Below, piece after piece: positions 1 through 7,110 of a stretch of 14,088 nt of DNA. The stretch is from Nitrospina sp. Lineage in GTDB: Bacteria; Nitrospinota; Nitrospinia; Nitrospinales; Nitrospinaceae. The notes below the pieces were generated by a model. It ran no database searches. It was not told the origin of the DNA and saw only the letters and a list, made by a program, of their open reading frames with translations. The stretch spans positions 1-14,088 of the forward strand of contig SMVT01000095.1 in NCBI GenBank assembly GCA_004357365.1, read 5' to 3'. How positions within the stretch are numbered: position 1 is the first letter of the stretch; each line of letters opens with the position of its first letter. Made by a program: the position numbers and the translations under genes.

Positions 1-927
1 CATCAGAGCGATGGCGTAGGCGTCTCCACCGATCTGTTTGGCGGACACCACCAGGGTGTACAAGTCGGGGGTGAGGCGGTGTTCCATCAGGGTGAGGTTG
101 CGCACGTATTGCAGATAAATCTGAAACGTTTGCGAGGTCAGGTTGTGGTAACGGATTTTATGTTTGTTAAGAAAGTTTTCCCGCGCTTTCAGCATGATTT
201 CCTTGACGCCGTCGATGGCCACATCCCGGTCCGATTTCAACTCCTGCCGGTTTTTCTCGTACAGGTAAGTGATGTAGGGAAACTCGCTCAACGCGAAAAA
301 CAGAGTGGCCGGTTCCAGCCCGTACAAAGTGGGGTCGCCGCCCGGCGCCTCGGGATGAGGGTATTCGGAACGATCGTCATACGCCTGCTTGATCCAAGGC
401 CAGTCGAGCAGGGAACACACCAGAACGACCTGTTTGTAATCCATCTCCAGCTGGTGCAATTGATACGCCATCCAGCGCGCCCGCTGATCATGCTGGCTGT
501 TGTCCGCCGGACGGGGAATGAACGGTAGAAGGGCGCTGGCGAACTTTTCGAGAGACAGGCCGCGTAACGATAATGCGTCTGGAAAATCGAAGTGCCGCAT
601 ATCGTATTGAGACACGCTGAGGTCGATGAACTTGCGGGGAATTCCCTCCTGCTGGGCAATGCGAAGCGCCATGATGACGGGTTGCACCGGATCGATGGGC
701 ACGTAACTCAACGTACCCTCCGCTTCTTCCAGTCCGCTGATGGAGATGAAGGGAAGTTTCTGGATGCCCTGCTCGACGTTGGTTTGAAATTCCGGCGGCA
801 GGCAGACCGCCAGGCAGTCGCACCCGGAAGACAGAATCCGCTGGCGGACTTCACGCGTGAAGTTGCCGCTGCCGTGAATGACGGGGAGGAGCTGAACCTT
901 GTCACTGAGTTCAAAGATGTGTGCCAT
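1..927 (-). CDS. DUF5682/TraB-like protein, 3' end cut by window edge
   Basis: An open frame runs from the ATG at 927 to the left edge without a stop, giving 309 visible residues. The start lies 23 bases after the stop of the MoxR-type ATPase gene, so the two are probably one operon; no good Shine-Dalgarno sequence precedes it and translation may be coupled. Residues 13-46 (LLPVIHGSGN ... VCLPPEF) and 86-104 (MALRIAQQEGIPRKFIDLS) follow the layout of DUF5682 proteins, where a 'HGPGSA ... LIEGPPE' block precedes 'WALRHGVPVRFIDLP'. A later block, VVLVCSLLDW, sits where those proteins have 'VVCGAWH'. DUF5682 proteins (YehM in E. coli) are typically encoded beside a MoxR ATPase and a vWA protein; their biochemical role is not established. 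The key motifs here are divergent (VCLPPE, CSLLDW), so this may be a separate branch. Family assignment is by pattern recognition only. Confidence 0.6.
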   Translation of the reverse strand, partial: MAHIFELSDKVQLLPVIHGSGNFTREVRQRILSSGCDCLAVCLPPEFQTNVEQGIQKLPFISISGLEEAEGTLSYVPIDPVQPVIMALRIAQQEGIPRKFIDLSVSQYDMRHFDFPDALSLRGLSLEKFASALLPFIPRPADNSQHDQRARWMAYQLHQLEMDYKQVVLVCSLLDWPWIKQAYDDRSEYPHPEAPGGDPTLYGLEPATLFFALSEFPYITYLYEKNRQELKSDRDVAIDGVKEIMLKARENFLNKHKIRYHNLTSQTFQIYLQYVRNLTLMEHRLTPDLYTLVVSAKQIGGDAYAIALM

Positions 928-950
928 GGGCAGAATCCGGAAGAGGGGGG

Positions 951-1922
951 TTAGCGTTCGGGATCGGAATCCGGGTGCAGAGGGCTGTCCTCATCGAAGA
1001 AAAAATCGCCCAACCCCATCGGCAGGTTTTCAGAACCCAGCGCGCGCTGTTTTTTCCCGGCCAGTTCATCCAGATTCAAGGCTTCTTCACCCAAAACTTT
1101 TTCCACCGCTTCGCGCCAGATGTCATCCTTCGAGAGCGGATGATTCTTGTCCTGGCTCAACCGCTTAAGGGCGTACTGCAAGATGTGAAGTCCGTCGCGG
1201 GGAGAAAAATCCAGGTCGAGTTTGTGGGCGCGTTGCAAAAAGTGCACCGTCATGTTCAGTAAATCCTCCTCCGCGAAAGGCAGATGGTATTTCAGGATGG
1301 CCAGTTCGTCCTCATGCGACGGCATTTCCAATCGCAGTGTGGGTTGTAGGCGCGACAGGATGTAATCCGGAATCTCGAAAGTGGACTCGTCGCTGTTCAT
1401 GGTGACGGCGGCGCGAAATTCCTTGTGCGCGTGGACCTGGATGCCGGCGATGATCGATTCGACATAGCGGCGATGGTCCAACAGAGGGGCGAGTGACGCC
1501 CAGCTTTTCTCATTCATCCGGTTGCCCTCGTCGAGGATACAGATGCCCCCTTGGATCATGGCGGTCACCAGGGGCGAGGCGTGGTAGGAAATTTTCCCGG
1601 CTTCGGACAGCACCGGGGTGACCAGCAAATCTTCCGGCCGGGTGTCGGCGGTGCACTGAAAAATGTACAGCGGTTGCCGGCGGATCCGCGCCCCGACCAT
1701 GGCCAGGGTGGTTTTGCCGATTCCGGGCATGCCTGTTATCCGGGGGGACAGGGGCAGGTCCTTTTCTGCCACCACCAGCCAGCAGGCCAGAACCTGTTTC
1801 AGGATTTCGCTCTGCCCGATCCAGGTGACTTCACTACTGTCCGGCTGGCTGAGGGTCAACTGGACTCCGCCGATGGTTACCTTCTGGTTGTGGGTTTCAC
1901 TGCCTTTGACATCGTCTTTCAT
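951..1922 (-). CDS. MoxR-type AAA+ ATPase
   Basis: 323 residues. MoxR-type AAA+ proteins act as ATP-driven chaperones that remodel partner proteins, often with vWA-domain partners encoded nearby. Visible motifs are Walker A GMPGIGKT (64-71), Walker B ICILDE (127-132), sensor 1 TMN (174-176) and a likely arginine finger in LSRLQP (R191). The C-terminal third is a helical lid region. I chose the ATG at 1922 over an in-frame GTG at 1946 for two reasons. AAGGAG at 1932-1937 sits 9 bases upstream of the ATG. The -10 box at 1949-1954 would also place the transcript start at or after the GTG. The downstream DUF5682-like gene begins 23 bases after the stop, indicating an operon. The arrangement resembles yehL-yehM of E. 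coli. The ATPase family is secure; the substrate is unknown. Confidence 0.88.
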   Translation of the reverse strand: MKDDVKGSETHNQKVTIGGVQLTLSQPDSSEVTWIGQSEILKQVLACWLVVAEKDLPLSPRITGMPGIGKTTLAMVGARIRRQPLYIFQCTADTRPEDLLVTPVLSEAGKISYHASPLVTAMIQGGICILDEGNRMNEKSWASLAPLLDHRRYVESIIAGIQVHAHKEFRAAVTMNSDESTFEIPDYILSRLQPTLRLEMPSHEDELAILKYHLPFAEEDLLNMTVHFLQRAHKLDLDFSPRDGLHILQYALKRLSQDKNHPLSKDDIWREAVEKVLGEEALNLDELAGKKQRALGSENLPMGLGDFFFDEDSPLHPDSDPER

Positions 1923-1948
1923 GAAGGGATTCTCCTTGTGTTTCACTC

Positions 1949-1978
1949 AGCATACGTTAAGGCCAAAAACGGTGTCAA
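1949..1978 (-). promoter_or_regulatory. sigma70-like promoter of the MoxR/DUF5682-like operon
   Basis: On the minus strand, TTGACA (1973-1978) is followed after 18 bases by TATGCT (1949-1954). A perfect -35 and a 4/6 -10 lie just upstream of the AAGGAG ribosome site and the ATG at 1922. The predicted transcript start near 1942 gives a leader of about 20 bases. Confidence 0.65.
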
Positions 1979-2056
1979 GGAAGAATGAGAAAAGAGTGCC
2001 CGTCACCATTCAGGAAATCCGGATAGAAGACTTGGAAAGCGGCAAAACCTGGATAT

Positions 2057-2199
2057 TTAATGAGTGAACTGACCGGATTGTTTGAGTCGATGTTCCAGTA
2101 CCCAGCCGTAGAGGGCGGGGATCACGATCAGGGTTAACAGGGTTGCGGACACCATGCCGCCCACCATGGGCGCGGCGATGCGTTGCATGGCCTCGGAGT
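2057..2199 (-). pseudogene. C-terminal remnant of a CusA-type heavy-metal RND efflux pump
   Basis: The minus-strand frame ending at the TAA at 2057-2059 encodes EAMQRIAAPMVGG, then MVSATLLTLIVIPALY, then GWVLEHRL. This is the hallmark end of HME-RND inner-membrane pumps (CusA/CzcA), covering the last transmembrane helix and the 'VIPALY' motif. These pumps are about 1,000 residues long; only about 45 residues remain. Upstream of about 2199 the same frame reads as unrelated sequence, and no other RND sequence is present nearby. The gene has therefore lost its 5' part by deletion, leaving a non-functional scar. The family match is strong; the exact break point is approximate. Confidence 0.75.
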
Positions 2200-2298
2200 T
2201 TGCGCACGCCTGATGAGGGAATTTGTCAAAGGGGATCTTGGCGGTTTTCCGGGGGGGTGTTAACATAAATGAAAGCAGGATTTTGGAGTGAGCGCTTT

Positions 2299-2463
2299 AT
2301 GGATACAATTCTTACAGTTGTTGGGATCGGCCTCCTGATCGGTATGGTGGTTTTGATGTTCGGCTACGCCGGTTTTATCCACCAGGGGCCACCGAAAAGC
2401 CCCAAAGATAAAACTCAGGAAGAAGACCGGGCGGACCCGCCCACACGCGGGGATGAGGAATAG
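2299..2463 (+). CDS. Small single-pass membrane protein
   Basis: 54 residues. Residues 3-26 form one hydrophobic helix (TILTVVGIGLLIGMVVLMFG and onward), followed by a highly charged, proline-containing tail (KSPKDKTQEEDRADPPTRGDEE in part). The likely topology is a short N-terminus, one membrane span and a soluble tail. I chose the ATG at 2299 because GGAG (2285-2288) lies 10 bases upstream; the earlier in-frame ATG at 2269 has no ribosome site. The stop is 9 bases before the next gene, so it is probably co-transcribed with the VOC-fold and flavoprotein genes. A weak promoter candidate, TTGGCG (2239-2244) with TAACAT (2261-2266) after 16 bases, lies upstream. I do not recognise the family. 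Confidence 0.65.
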   Translation: MDTILTVVGIGLLIGMVVLMFGYAGFIHQGPPKSPKDKTQEEDRADPPTRGDEE

Positions 2464-2472
2464 GTTTGGGTT

Positions 2473-3066
2473 ATGGCTCCCCTGGATCAATTGATGGCAG
2501 ACTACATCGGAAAGTTCCTGGAGAGCAACCGGGCGGCGGCGGACTTTGCGGATCATCTGAACCGGTGCGGCACCGGACTGATGCCTCTGGTAGACCATTG
2601 CACCCTCCGCACCCTGGATGTCGATGCCCGATCAAAGCAGTTTATCGACTACGGTTTCCACTATGATGAAAAGATAGGGGTCTTGGAATTCGATGACTGG
2701 TGGGCAAAAGTGTTTCGCAAACCCGGCTACCCAGCTCTGTTCATCGATCAGGCGTTTGACGGCGACCGCGGCCGGGACAGCCTGATCCCGGACTGGGTGA
2801 AGGCGCACGGGGATCAGTGTTTCCACCACATCGCCATTCTCGTGGAAGATGTCGATGCCGCGATTGTTTCCATCAAGCAACGGGGGTTTGATGTGGCGGG
2901 GAAAGTGGTCGGTGATCCCGGCTCGGATTTGCGCCAAGTATTTACCCAGCCCGAGAAGAAGGATGGCACAGTTTATACCGTTCTGGAATTGATTGAGCGT
3001 CACCATGGGTATGCAGGATTTCTTCCTCCGCAAGCCGATGGTTTAATGGAATCCACCCGACATTGA
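2473..3066 (+). CDS. VOC-superfamily protein, HPPD-like
   Basis: 197 residues, predicted cytoplasmic. The vicinal-oxygen-chelate fold binds a divalent metal through two His and one Glu, and candidates are visible in the right order: H42 in LVDHCTL, H119 in CFHHIAILV and E172 in TVLELIER. The HHIAILV ... DAAI ... GF and ELIER patterns recall 4-hydroxyphenylpyruvate dioxygenase and relatives, but the protein is about half their length and holds only one complete set. Residues 1-35 are an extra helical segment. It could be a dioxygenase, an isomerase or a glyoxalase-like enzyme; the substrate cannot be read from the sequence. It sits 9 bases after the small membrane protein and 18 bases before the flavoprotein gene, suggesting a shared pathway. 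No strong ribosome site is seen; GAGGA at 2455-2459 is somewhat distant. Confidence 0.78.
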   Translation: MAPLDQLMADYIGKFLESNRAAADFADHLNRCGTGLMPLVDHCTLRTLDVDARSKQFIDYGFHYDEKIGVLEFDDWWAKVFRKPGYPALFIDQAFDGDRGRDSLIPDWVKAHGDQCFHHIAILVEDVDAAIVSIKQRGFDVAGKVVGDPGSDLRQVFTQPEKKDGTVYTVLELIERHHGYAGFLPPQADGLMESTRH

Positions 3067-3084
3067 CCGGGTGATTATAAATTC

Positions 3085-4503
3085 ATGTTTAGAAAAACCG
3101 ATCCCGAAACCGTGGCGCCTTATCTCAAGGACGCCTCAAATTTTTCCGGCGGGCGGGCCAGCGAGGTGCTCGTCCCCGAGACCCGCGACGAATTGGTTGC
3201 TTTTTTGAAGGAAAGCGACCAGCCCGTCACCCTGGCAGGGGCGGGTACGGGATTGACCGCCTCCCGAATTCCTTTAGAGGGTGTTATCTTGTCCCTCGAG
3301 CGATTCCATACCCTGGGCGCGGTCAAGGCCGGTACCTGCCGGGTCGGTCCCGCCGTCACCCTGAAAGACCTGCAAGCCCATTTACAGAACAGCGGCTGGT
3401 TTTATCCGCCCAACCCGACCGAATCGCTGGCCTCCATCGGCGGCACCCTGGCCACCAATGCTTCCGGGTCCCGCAGTTACAAATTCGGAACGACGCGCCA
3501 GTTCGTCCTGGAAGCGGATATTGTTTTATCGGACGGGAGGACCGCATTGCTCGCCCGTGGCCAAACCATCGACCGGCCCCTTCAGTTGGACGACGGATCC
3601 ACTGTGGAGTTTCCCCGGGTGAAATTCAAAAGCCCCGAATGTAAAAACGCGGCGGGGTATTTTGTGCAACCGGGGATGGATTGGCTGGATCTGTTCATCG
3701 GTTCGGATGGTACCCTGTGCGTGTTTACCGAATGCACGCTCCGGCTGATGAAGACGCCGGCCAATTTTTTAAGCGGGATTCTTTTTATGAAGCAGGAGGA
3801 ATTGTGCTGGCGGTTGCTGGAGAAAATTAAAATCTCCAATGCACAGAATATTGACCCCTGTTCGCTGGAATATTTTGACAGCCATTCCCTGCAACGATTG
3901 AAAAAGAAATTCGCCAATATTCCCGATTCGGCGCGGGCCGCCTTGTTTTTTGAGCAGGATGTGGCTTCGCAGGACGATTACGACCCCTGTCTGGAGAACT
4001 GGGTCGCTTTTCTGGAAACGGAAGCGGTCCTTCTGGAGGACTCGTGGTTTGCGCAGGGCCCAAAAGACCTGGAAAAGTTTCACGATTTCCGGCATGAAAT
4101 TCCCCTCATGATCAATGAGGAAAATTCGCGGCTGGGCCGGGTTAAAATGGGAACGGATATGGCGGTGGGCGACGCTTATTTCATGGACATGATGAAGTTT
4201 TACCGGGATGAACTGACCGCGAGCGGTCTGGACTATGTCGTGTTCGGTCACATCGGCGATAATCATCTTCATATCAATTTATTGCCGGACGCCGAGCAGA
4301 CAGCGCTGGCGCATAACGTTTATGGAACACTGGTGGACCGGATTTTACAATGGGGGGGCACGATTTCCGCCGAGCATGGCGTCGGCAAGTTGAAAAAAGA
4401 ATATTACCGCAAAATGGTCGGGGATTCGGCGCTTACAGAATTAAAGGCCATCAAAAAATCGCTGGATCCGCAGGGCCGTTTGGGAGTCGGTAACCTTTTT
4501 TAA
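3085..4503 (+). CDS. FAD-linked 2-hydroxyacid dehydrogenase (GlcD / D-lactate dehydrogenase type)
   Basis: 472 residues, typical of the family. These flavoproteins oxidise D-lactate, glycolate or other 2-hydroxyacids to the 2-oxoacid. The N-terminal half is the PCMH FAD-binding domain, with LAGAGTGLTASRIPLEG near residues 50-66 and NPTESLASIGGTLATNASGS followed by a KFGTTR segment. The C-terminal half is the FAD-oxidase C domain. There, H389 and H396 in GHIGDNHLH and E430 in SAEHGVGKLK match the metal- and substrate-binding residues of D-2-hydroxyacid dehydrogenases. The frame is intact to the usual 'LDP.G.L..G' ending. There is no iron-sulfur GlcF-type partner nearby; the neighbour is the VOC protein 18 bases upstream. 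The start ATG at 3085 has no clear ribosome site. The exact substrate is unknown. Confidence 0.88.
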   Translation: MFRKTDPETVAPYLKDASNFSGGRASEVLVPETRDELVAFLKESDQPVTLAGAGTGLTASRIPLEGVILSLERFHTLGAVKAGTCRVGPAVTLKDLQAHLQNSGWFYPPNPTESLASIGGTLATNASGSRSYKFGTTRQFVLEADIVLSDGRTALLARGQTIDRPLQLDDGSTVEFPRVKFKSPECKNAAGYFVQPGMDWLDLFIGSDGTLCVFTECTLRLMKTPANFLSGILFMKQEELCWRLLEKIKISNAQNIDPCSLEYFDSHSLQRLKKKFANIPDSARAALFFEQDVASQDDYDPCLENWVAFLETEAVLLEDSWFAQGPKDLEKFHDFRHEIPLMINEENSRLGRVKMGTDMAVGDAYFMDMMKFYRDELTASGLDYVVFGHIGDNHLHINLLPDAEQTALAHNVYGTLVDRILQWGGTISAEHGVGKLKKEYYRKMVGDSALTELKAIKKSLDPQGRLGVGNLF

Positions 4504-4548
4504 AATAGAGGCTTACTTGCAGCCGGAGAGGGTCGGTGGTGCAGCGTA

Positions 4549-4577
4549 TTGACGGGTGCCGGGCTTAGGAGTAAAAT
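4549..4577 (+). promoter_or_regulatory. sigma70-like promoter of the HNH endonuclease gene
   Basis: TTGACG (4549-4554), a 17-base spacer and TAAAAT (4572-4577), each box 5/6 to consensus. The expected transcript start near 4584 lies downstream of an in-frame ATG at 4556, which supports the ATG at 4637 as the true start. Confidence 0.7.
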
Positions 4578-4636
4578 CAAAAAGATTTACTCCGCGAATT
4601 CAAAGAGATATCCGTAATCGAGGTCACACGGAAGTC

Positions 4637-5179
4637 ATGTTGAACGTATTAAAAATATTGATTCTCAATGCTTCTTACGAGCCGTTGCAGTTTTGCAGTG
4701 CCAAACGGGGAATCGTGATGGTGTTGAGCGGCCGCGCCGAGCAGATCGAATGCAACGGGTATGTCGTTCGGTCGCCTTCCATGTCGTTTCCGGTCCCGAC
4801 GGTGATTCGCGTGCTCAACCTGGTCAGCCGGAAAACCCGAAAAACGGTATCGTTCAGCAAGAAGAATATATTGAGACGAGATAAATTCACCTGCCAGTAT
4901 TGCGGCGACAAGGATCATCCCTTAACCGTGGATCACGTTATTCCCAAATCCCGGGGCGGAAAAACCACCTGGACCAATGTGGTGGTGGCCTGCAAACCCT
5001 GCAACATGAAGAAGGGAAACCGAACGGCCCGGGAAGCCAATATGAAATTGGGCCAGTCGCCCGCGCGCCCTAAATTCAATTATCACCAACTGGTGGTGCC
5101 GGTGGGGCCTCCCTCTCATATCGAAAGCTGGATGAAGTATCTTCCCAAAGTGTTCGTCGCACGCTATTCGATGAATTAA
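4637..5179 (+). CDS. HNH endonuclease family protein
   Basis: 180 residues from the ATG at 4637. An upstream in-frame ATG at 4556 lies inside the promoter and is rejected. The N-terminus KILILNASYEPLQ is the standard opening of this widespread HNH family, usually annotated only as 'HNH endonuclease'. The nuclease domain (about 78-130) holds a zinc site, C86-x2-C89 and C119-x2-C122, and the core residues D99-H100, N114 and N123, with a basic KKGNR stretch after it. These enzymes nick or cut DNA through a beta-beta-alpha-metal fold; for this family the cellular role is unclear. GAGGT (4620-4624) or the closer GGAAG (4630-4634) may serve as ribosome site. It stands alone under its own promoter; no intron, homing or restriction partner is visible. 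Confidence 0.88.
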   Translation: MLNVLKILILNASYEPLQFCSAKRGIVMVLSGRAEQIECNGYVVRSPSMSFPVPTVIRVLNLVSRKTRKTVSFSKKNILRRDKFTCQYCGDKDHPLTVDHVIPKSRGGKTTWTNVVVACKPCNMKKGNRTAREANMKLGQSPARPKFNYHQLVVPVGPPSHIESWMKYLPKVFVARYSMN

Positions 5180-5226
5180 CCTCCTCCAGCCCGCCGGTCT
5201 CGGCCGGTTGACAATGGAAGCCGCTC

Positions 5227-6549
5227 TTGGAACCTAAATCCTTAACCCAGATCATTTCCGAAGAAGAGTTTCTCCCTCTGGTGAAAGAGGCGGGTGAGCA
5301 GTTTTTCAAAACCTTCAATGCGTTCGCTTCCCTTCCGGATAAAAAACACGACGCCACCCGTAAGTGTTATTCCAATCTGATTCAGCAGGCGGAGCTGCTG
5401 GAAAGCTTCATGGATGAGCACGGCGCCCGGCAAAACAAGACGTGGGCCTTTTTTACCGAATATGTCGCTTCGATCCGGAATCTGGTCATCGCCGCGTTTT
5501 ACATCCGGCATTTGATGGACCGTTATCCTTTTTACAATCTGCGGGACTCGGACGAACATAAAAAGCGGTTTTTTAAAGAAACGCAGGCGGCACTGGAATT
5601 TTTGAATCCATCCATTCTCAATCTGTACGAGGAATGCCTCCGTGCCGGCAAAAAAAATAATCTGGAATTTTCCGTTGACGCAGTGGACCCCGACCAGTTC
5701 TCCGAAGTGGAGGTTAACAAACAGCTTCCCAAAAATGCGGAAGACGAGCAGATCAAGGAGGATGAAGACCGCATCATCGATATGTTCGAGAAGATGGGTA
5801 ACGTGGCCGCGATGATGGAAGATATGAATGCGCGGATCAAACTCAAGGGGGGCGATCTCAAGCGCATCGTTCCCGAAATCATCGACGAGAAGAAAGCCCG
5901 GATGGTGATGAGCCTGGTGCACAGCGTGCAATCGGAGTTCGATACCTACATCAAGGGAACTTACATTCAGAAAAAGCACGAGGAACTCAAAAACTTCCGC
6001 GGGTACATTTCCATGCTCCTGCATCTTTTGGAGGTCACCATCTGGTTGACCCATTTTTACGAACGACACGAAGATGAAATCAGACAGGGGGAATGCAAAC
6101 GGATCATTTCTACACTGGTCAATAAAAATGAACTCTTGAACCAGGTGGTGAACTTTTGCTTCAAGAATTGTATTTTTTATATCCGGGAAGGTAATTTGCT
6201 GGGGAAAGAACTGCTTAAAAAATTCGTCAAGACGGTCCGCTACGAATTGCCCATTCCCACACCTCTGGGATTTCACGCCAGGCCTTCGACCTATATTTCC
6301 CTTATCGTGCGCAAACACAATGCCGACGCTTTTCTTGTGTTGGATAATGAAAAATTCGACGCCCGCTCGGTGATGAGTCTGCTCCAGGCGGGCGGCGCTG
6401 TGGCGGATAAAGGATATCAAACCGTCGTTTTTGAGGGCGACAAGCGGGTCCTGGACGACCTTAAAATCCTCGCCGACCATAATTACTGCGAAGATAAAAA
6501 CGTCCCCGCCGAACTCAGCTATTTGAAATCGATGCGGGAGACCGCCTGA
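5227..6549 (+). CDS. Large HPr-domain protein with unknown helical N-terminal region
   Basis: 440 residues from a TTG start preceded by GGAAG (5216-5220) with 6 bases between; a stop (5209-5211) lies upstream in frame and no ATG fits the N-terminus. Residues about 336-430 form an HPr-like domain: GFHARPS with H350 as the predicted phosphorylated histidine and DARSVMSLL with S381. Their spacing of 31 equals His15-Ser46 of HPr. The usual 'G.....G' loop reads QAGGAVADKGYQ. HPr passes phosphate from enzyme I to PTS or PTS-Ntr targets. The first 330 residues are mostly helical and charged, rich in Glu/Lys, without membrane spans, and not recognised. Free HPr is about 90 residues, so this is a fusion with a sensory or regulatory look. 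No EI, EII or HPr kinase gene lies in the window. It follows the HNH gene by 47 bases and precedes the Nudix gene by 40. Confidence 0.8.
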   Translation: MEPKSLTQIISEEEFLPLVKEAGEQFFKTFNAFASLPDKKHDATRKCYSNLIQQAELLESFMDEHGARQNKTWAFFTEYVASIRNLVIAAFYIRHLMDRYPFYNLRDSDEHKKRFFKETQAALEFLNPSILNLYEECLRAGKKNNLEFSVDAVDPDQFSEVEVNKQLPKNAEDEQIKEDEDRIIDMFEKMGNVAAMMEDMNARIKLKGGDLKRIVPEIIDEKKARMVMSLVHSVQSEFDTYIKGTYIQKKHEELKNFRGYISMLLHLLEVTIWLTHFYERHEDEIRQGECKRIISTLVNKNELLNQVVNFCFKNCIFYIREGNLLGKELLKKFVKTVRYELPIPTPLGFHARPSTYISLIVRKHNADAFLVLDNEKFDARSVMSLLQAGGAVADKGYQTVVFEGDKRVLDDLKILADHNYCEDKNVPAELSYLKSMRETA

Positions 6550-6589
6550 GGTTTCATCCGTGCCCGCACTCCCTTGTAAGCTTTTTTGA

Positions 6590-7096
6590 ATGGACGATTC
6601 CCAGGAATTATTGGATTTCGTGGATGACGAAGACCGGGTGATTGGTCAGGCCACTCGGGGCGAAGTACATGCCAAAGGCCTGCTTCACCGTTCCGTTCAT
6701 ATTCTGGTGTTCAATTCCGCCGGCGATGTATTCTTGCAAAAACGGGCCATGACCAAAGATGAACACCCGGGTTACTGGGATTCTTCGGCGGCCGGTCATG
6801 TGAATGCAGGCGAAGATTACCCGGCCTGCGCCCACCGGGAACTCCAGGAGGAGTTGGGGATCACCGGGGAGTTACAGTTTTTTATGAAATTTTCCGCCTG
6901 CCGGGAAACCTTGTGGGAACATGTCCATTCTTTTATCTGCACGACCGATCAGAAAATAACCATCAATCCTCTGGAAATCAGCGAGGGCCGGTTTTGGCCG
7001 ATCGCCGAACTTCAGGAAACCCGGCAGAGCCGCTGGGGCCGGTTCACTTCCACATTTCATCTGATTTTTGATAACTATTTAAAATTTAAAGGCTAA
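6590..7096 (+). CDS. Nudix hydrolase, IPP-isomerase-like (YfcD type)
   Basis: 168 residues, predicted cytoplasmic. A perfect Nudix box (G-x5-E-x7-R-E-x2-E-E-x-G) occupies residues 69-91: G69, E75, R83, E84, E87, E88 and G90. The N-terminal LDFVDDEDRVIGQATRGEVH and GLLHRSVHILVFN match the IDI-like/YfcD branch, which hydrolyses nucleoside diphosphate derivatives. The segment WDSSAAGHV has no cysteine where type I IPP isomerase carries its catalytic Cys, so isomerase activity is unlikely. The ATG at 6590 has no strong ribosome site. It may be co-transcribed with the HPr-domain gene 40 bases upstream. Substrate unknown. Confidence 0.85.
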   Translation: MDDSQELLDFVDDEDRVIGQATRGEVHAKGLLHRSVHILVFNSAGDVFLQKRAMTKDEHPGYWDSSAAGHVNAGEDYPACAHRELQEELGITGELQFFMKFSACRETLWEHVHSFICTTDQKITINPLEISEGRFWPIAELQETRQSRWGRFTSTFHLIFDNYLKFKG

Positions 7097-7110
7097 TACT
7101 TTCAAAACAC

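Noticed and set aside
79..528. Plus-strand open frame at the left end
   Set aside because: It is a shadow of the minus-strand DUF5682-like gene, which has sensible motifs and stays open through 1-927.
3769..4272. Minus-strand 167-codon frame in the flavoprotein gene
   Set aside because: The plus strand encodes FAD-oxidase C-terminal motifs across it; the minus frame shows no family motif.
5190..5210. GC-rich CCGG repeats after the HNH gene as a terminator
   Set aside because: The stem is short and no T-run follows.
5208..5239. TTGACA at 5208-5213 as a promoter for the HPr-domain gene
   Set aside because: No acceptable -10 at 16-18 bases; the nearest, CTAAAT at 5234-5239, is 20 bases away and inside the coding region.
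5242..6480. A 412-codon open frame on the minus strand
   Set aside because: It lies wholly antisense to the HPr-domain gene, has an unnatural His/Phe/Gln-rich composition, and the plus-strand frame has recognisable motifs and a ribosome site.
6550..6589. Gap before the Nudix gene as a terminator/promoter region
   Set aside because: Only 40 bases with a T-run (TTTTTT) but no preceding stem and no -35/-10 pair.
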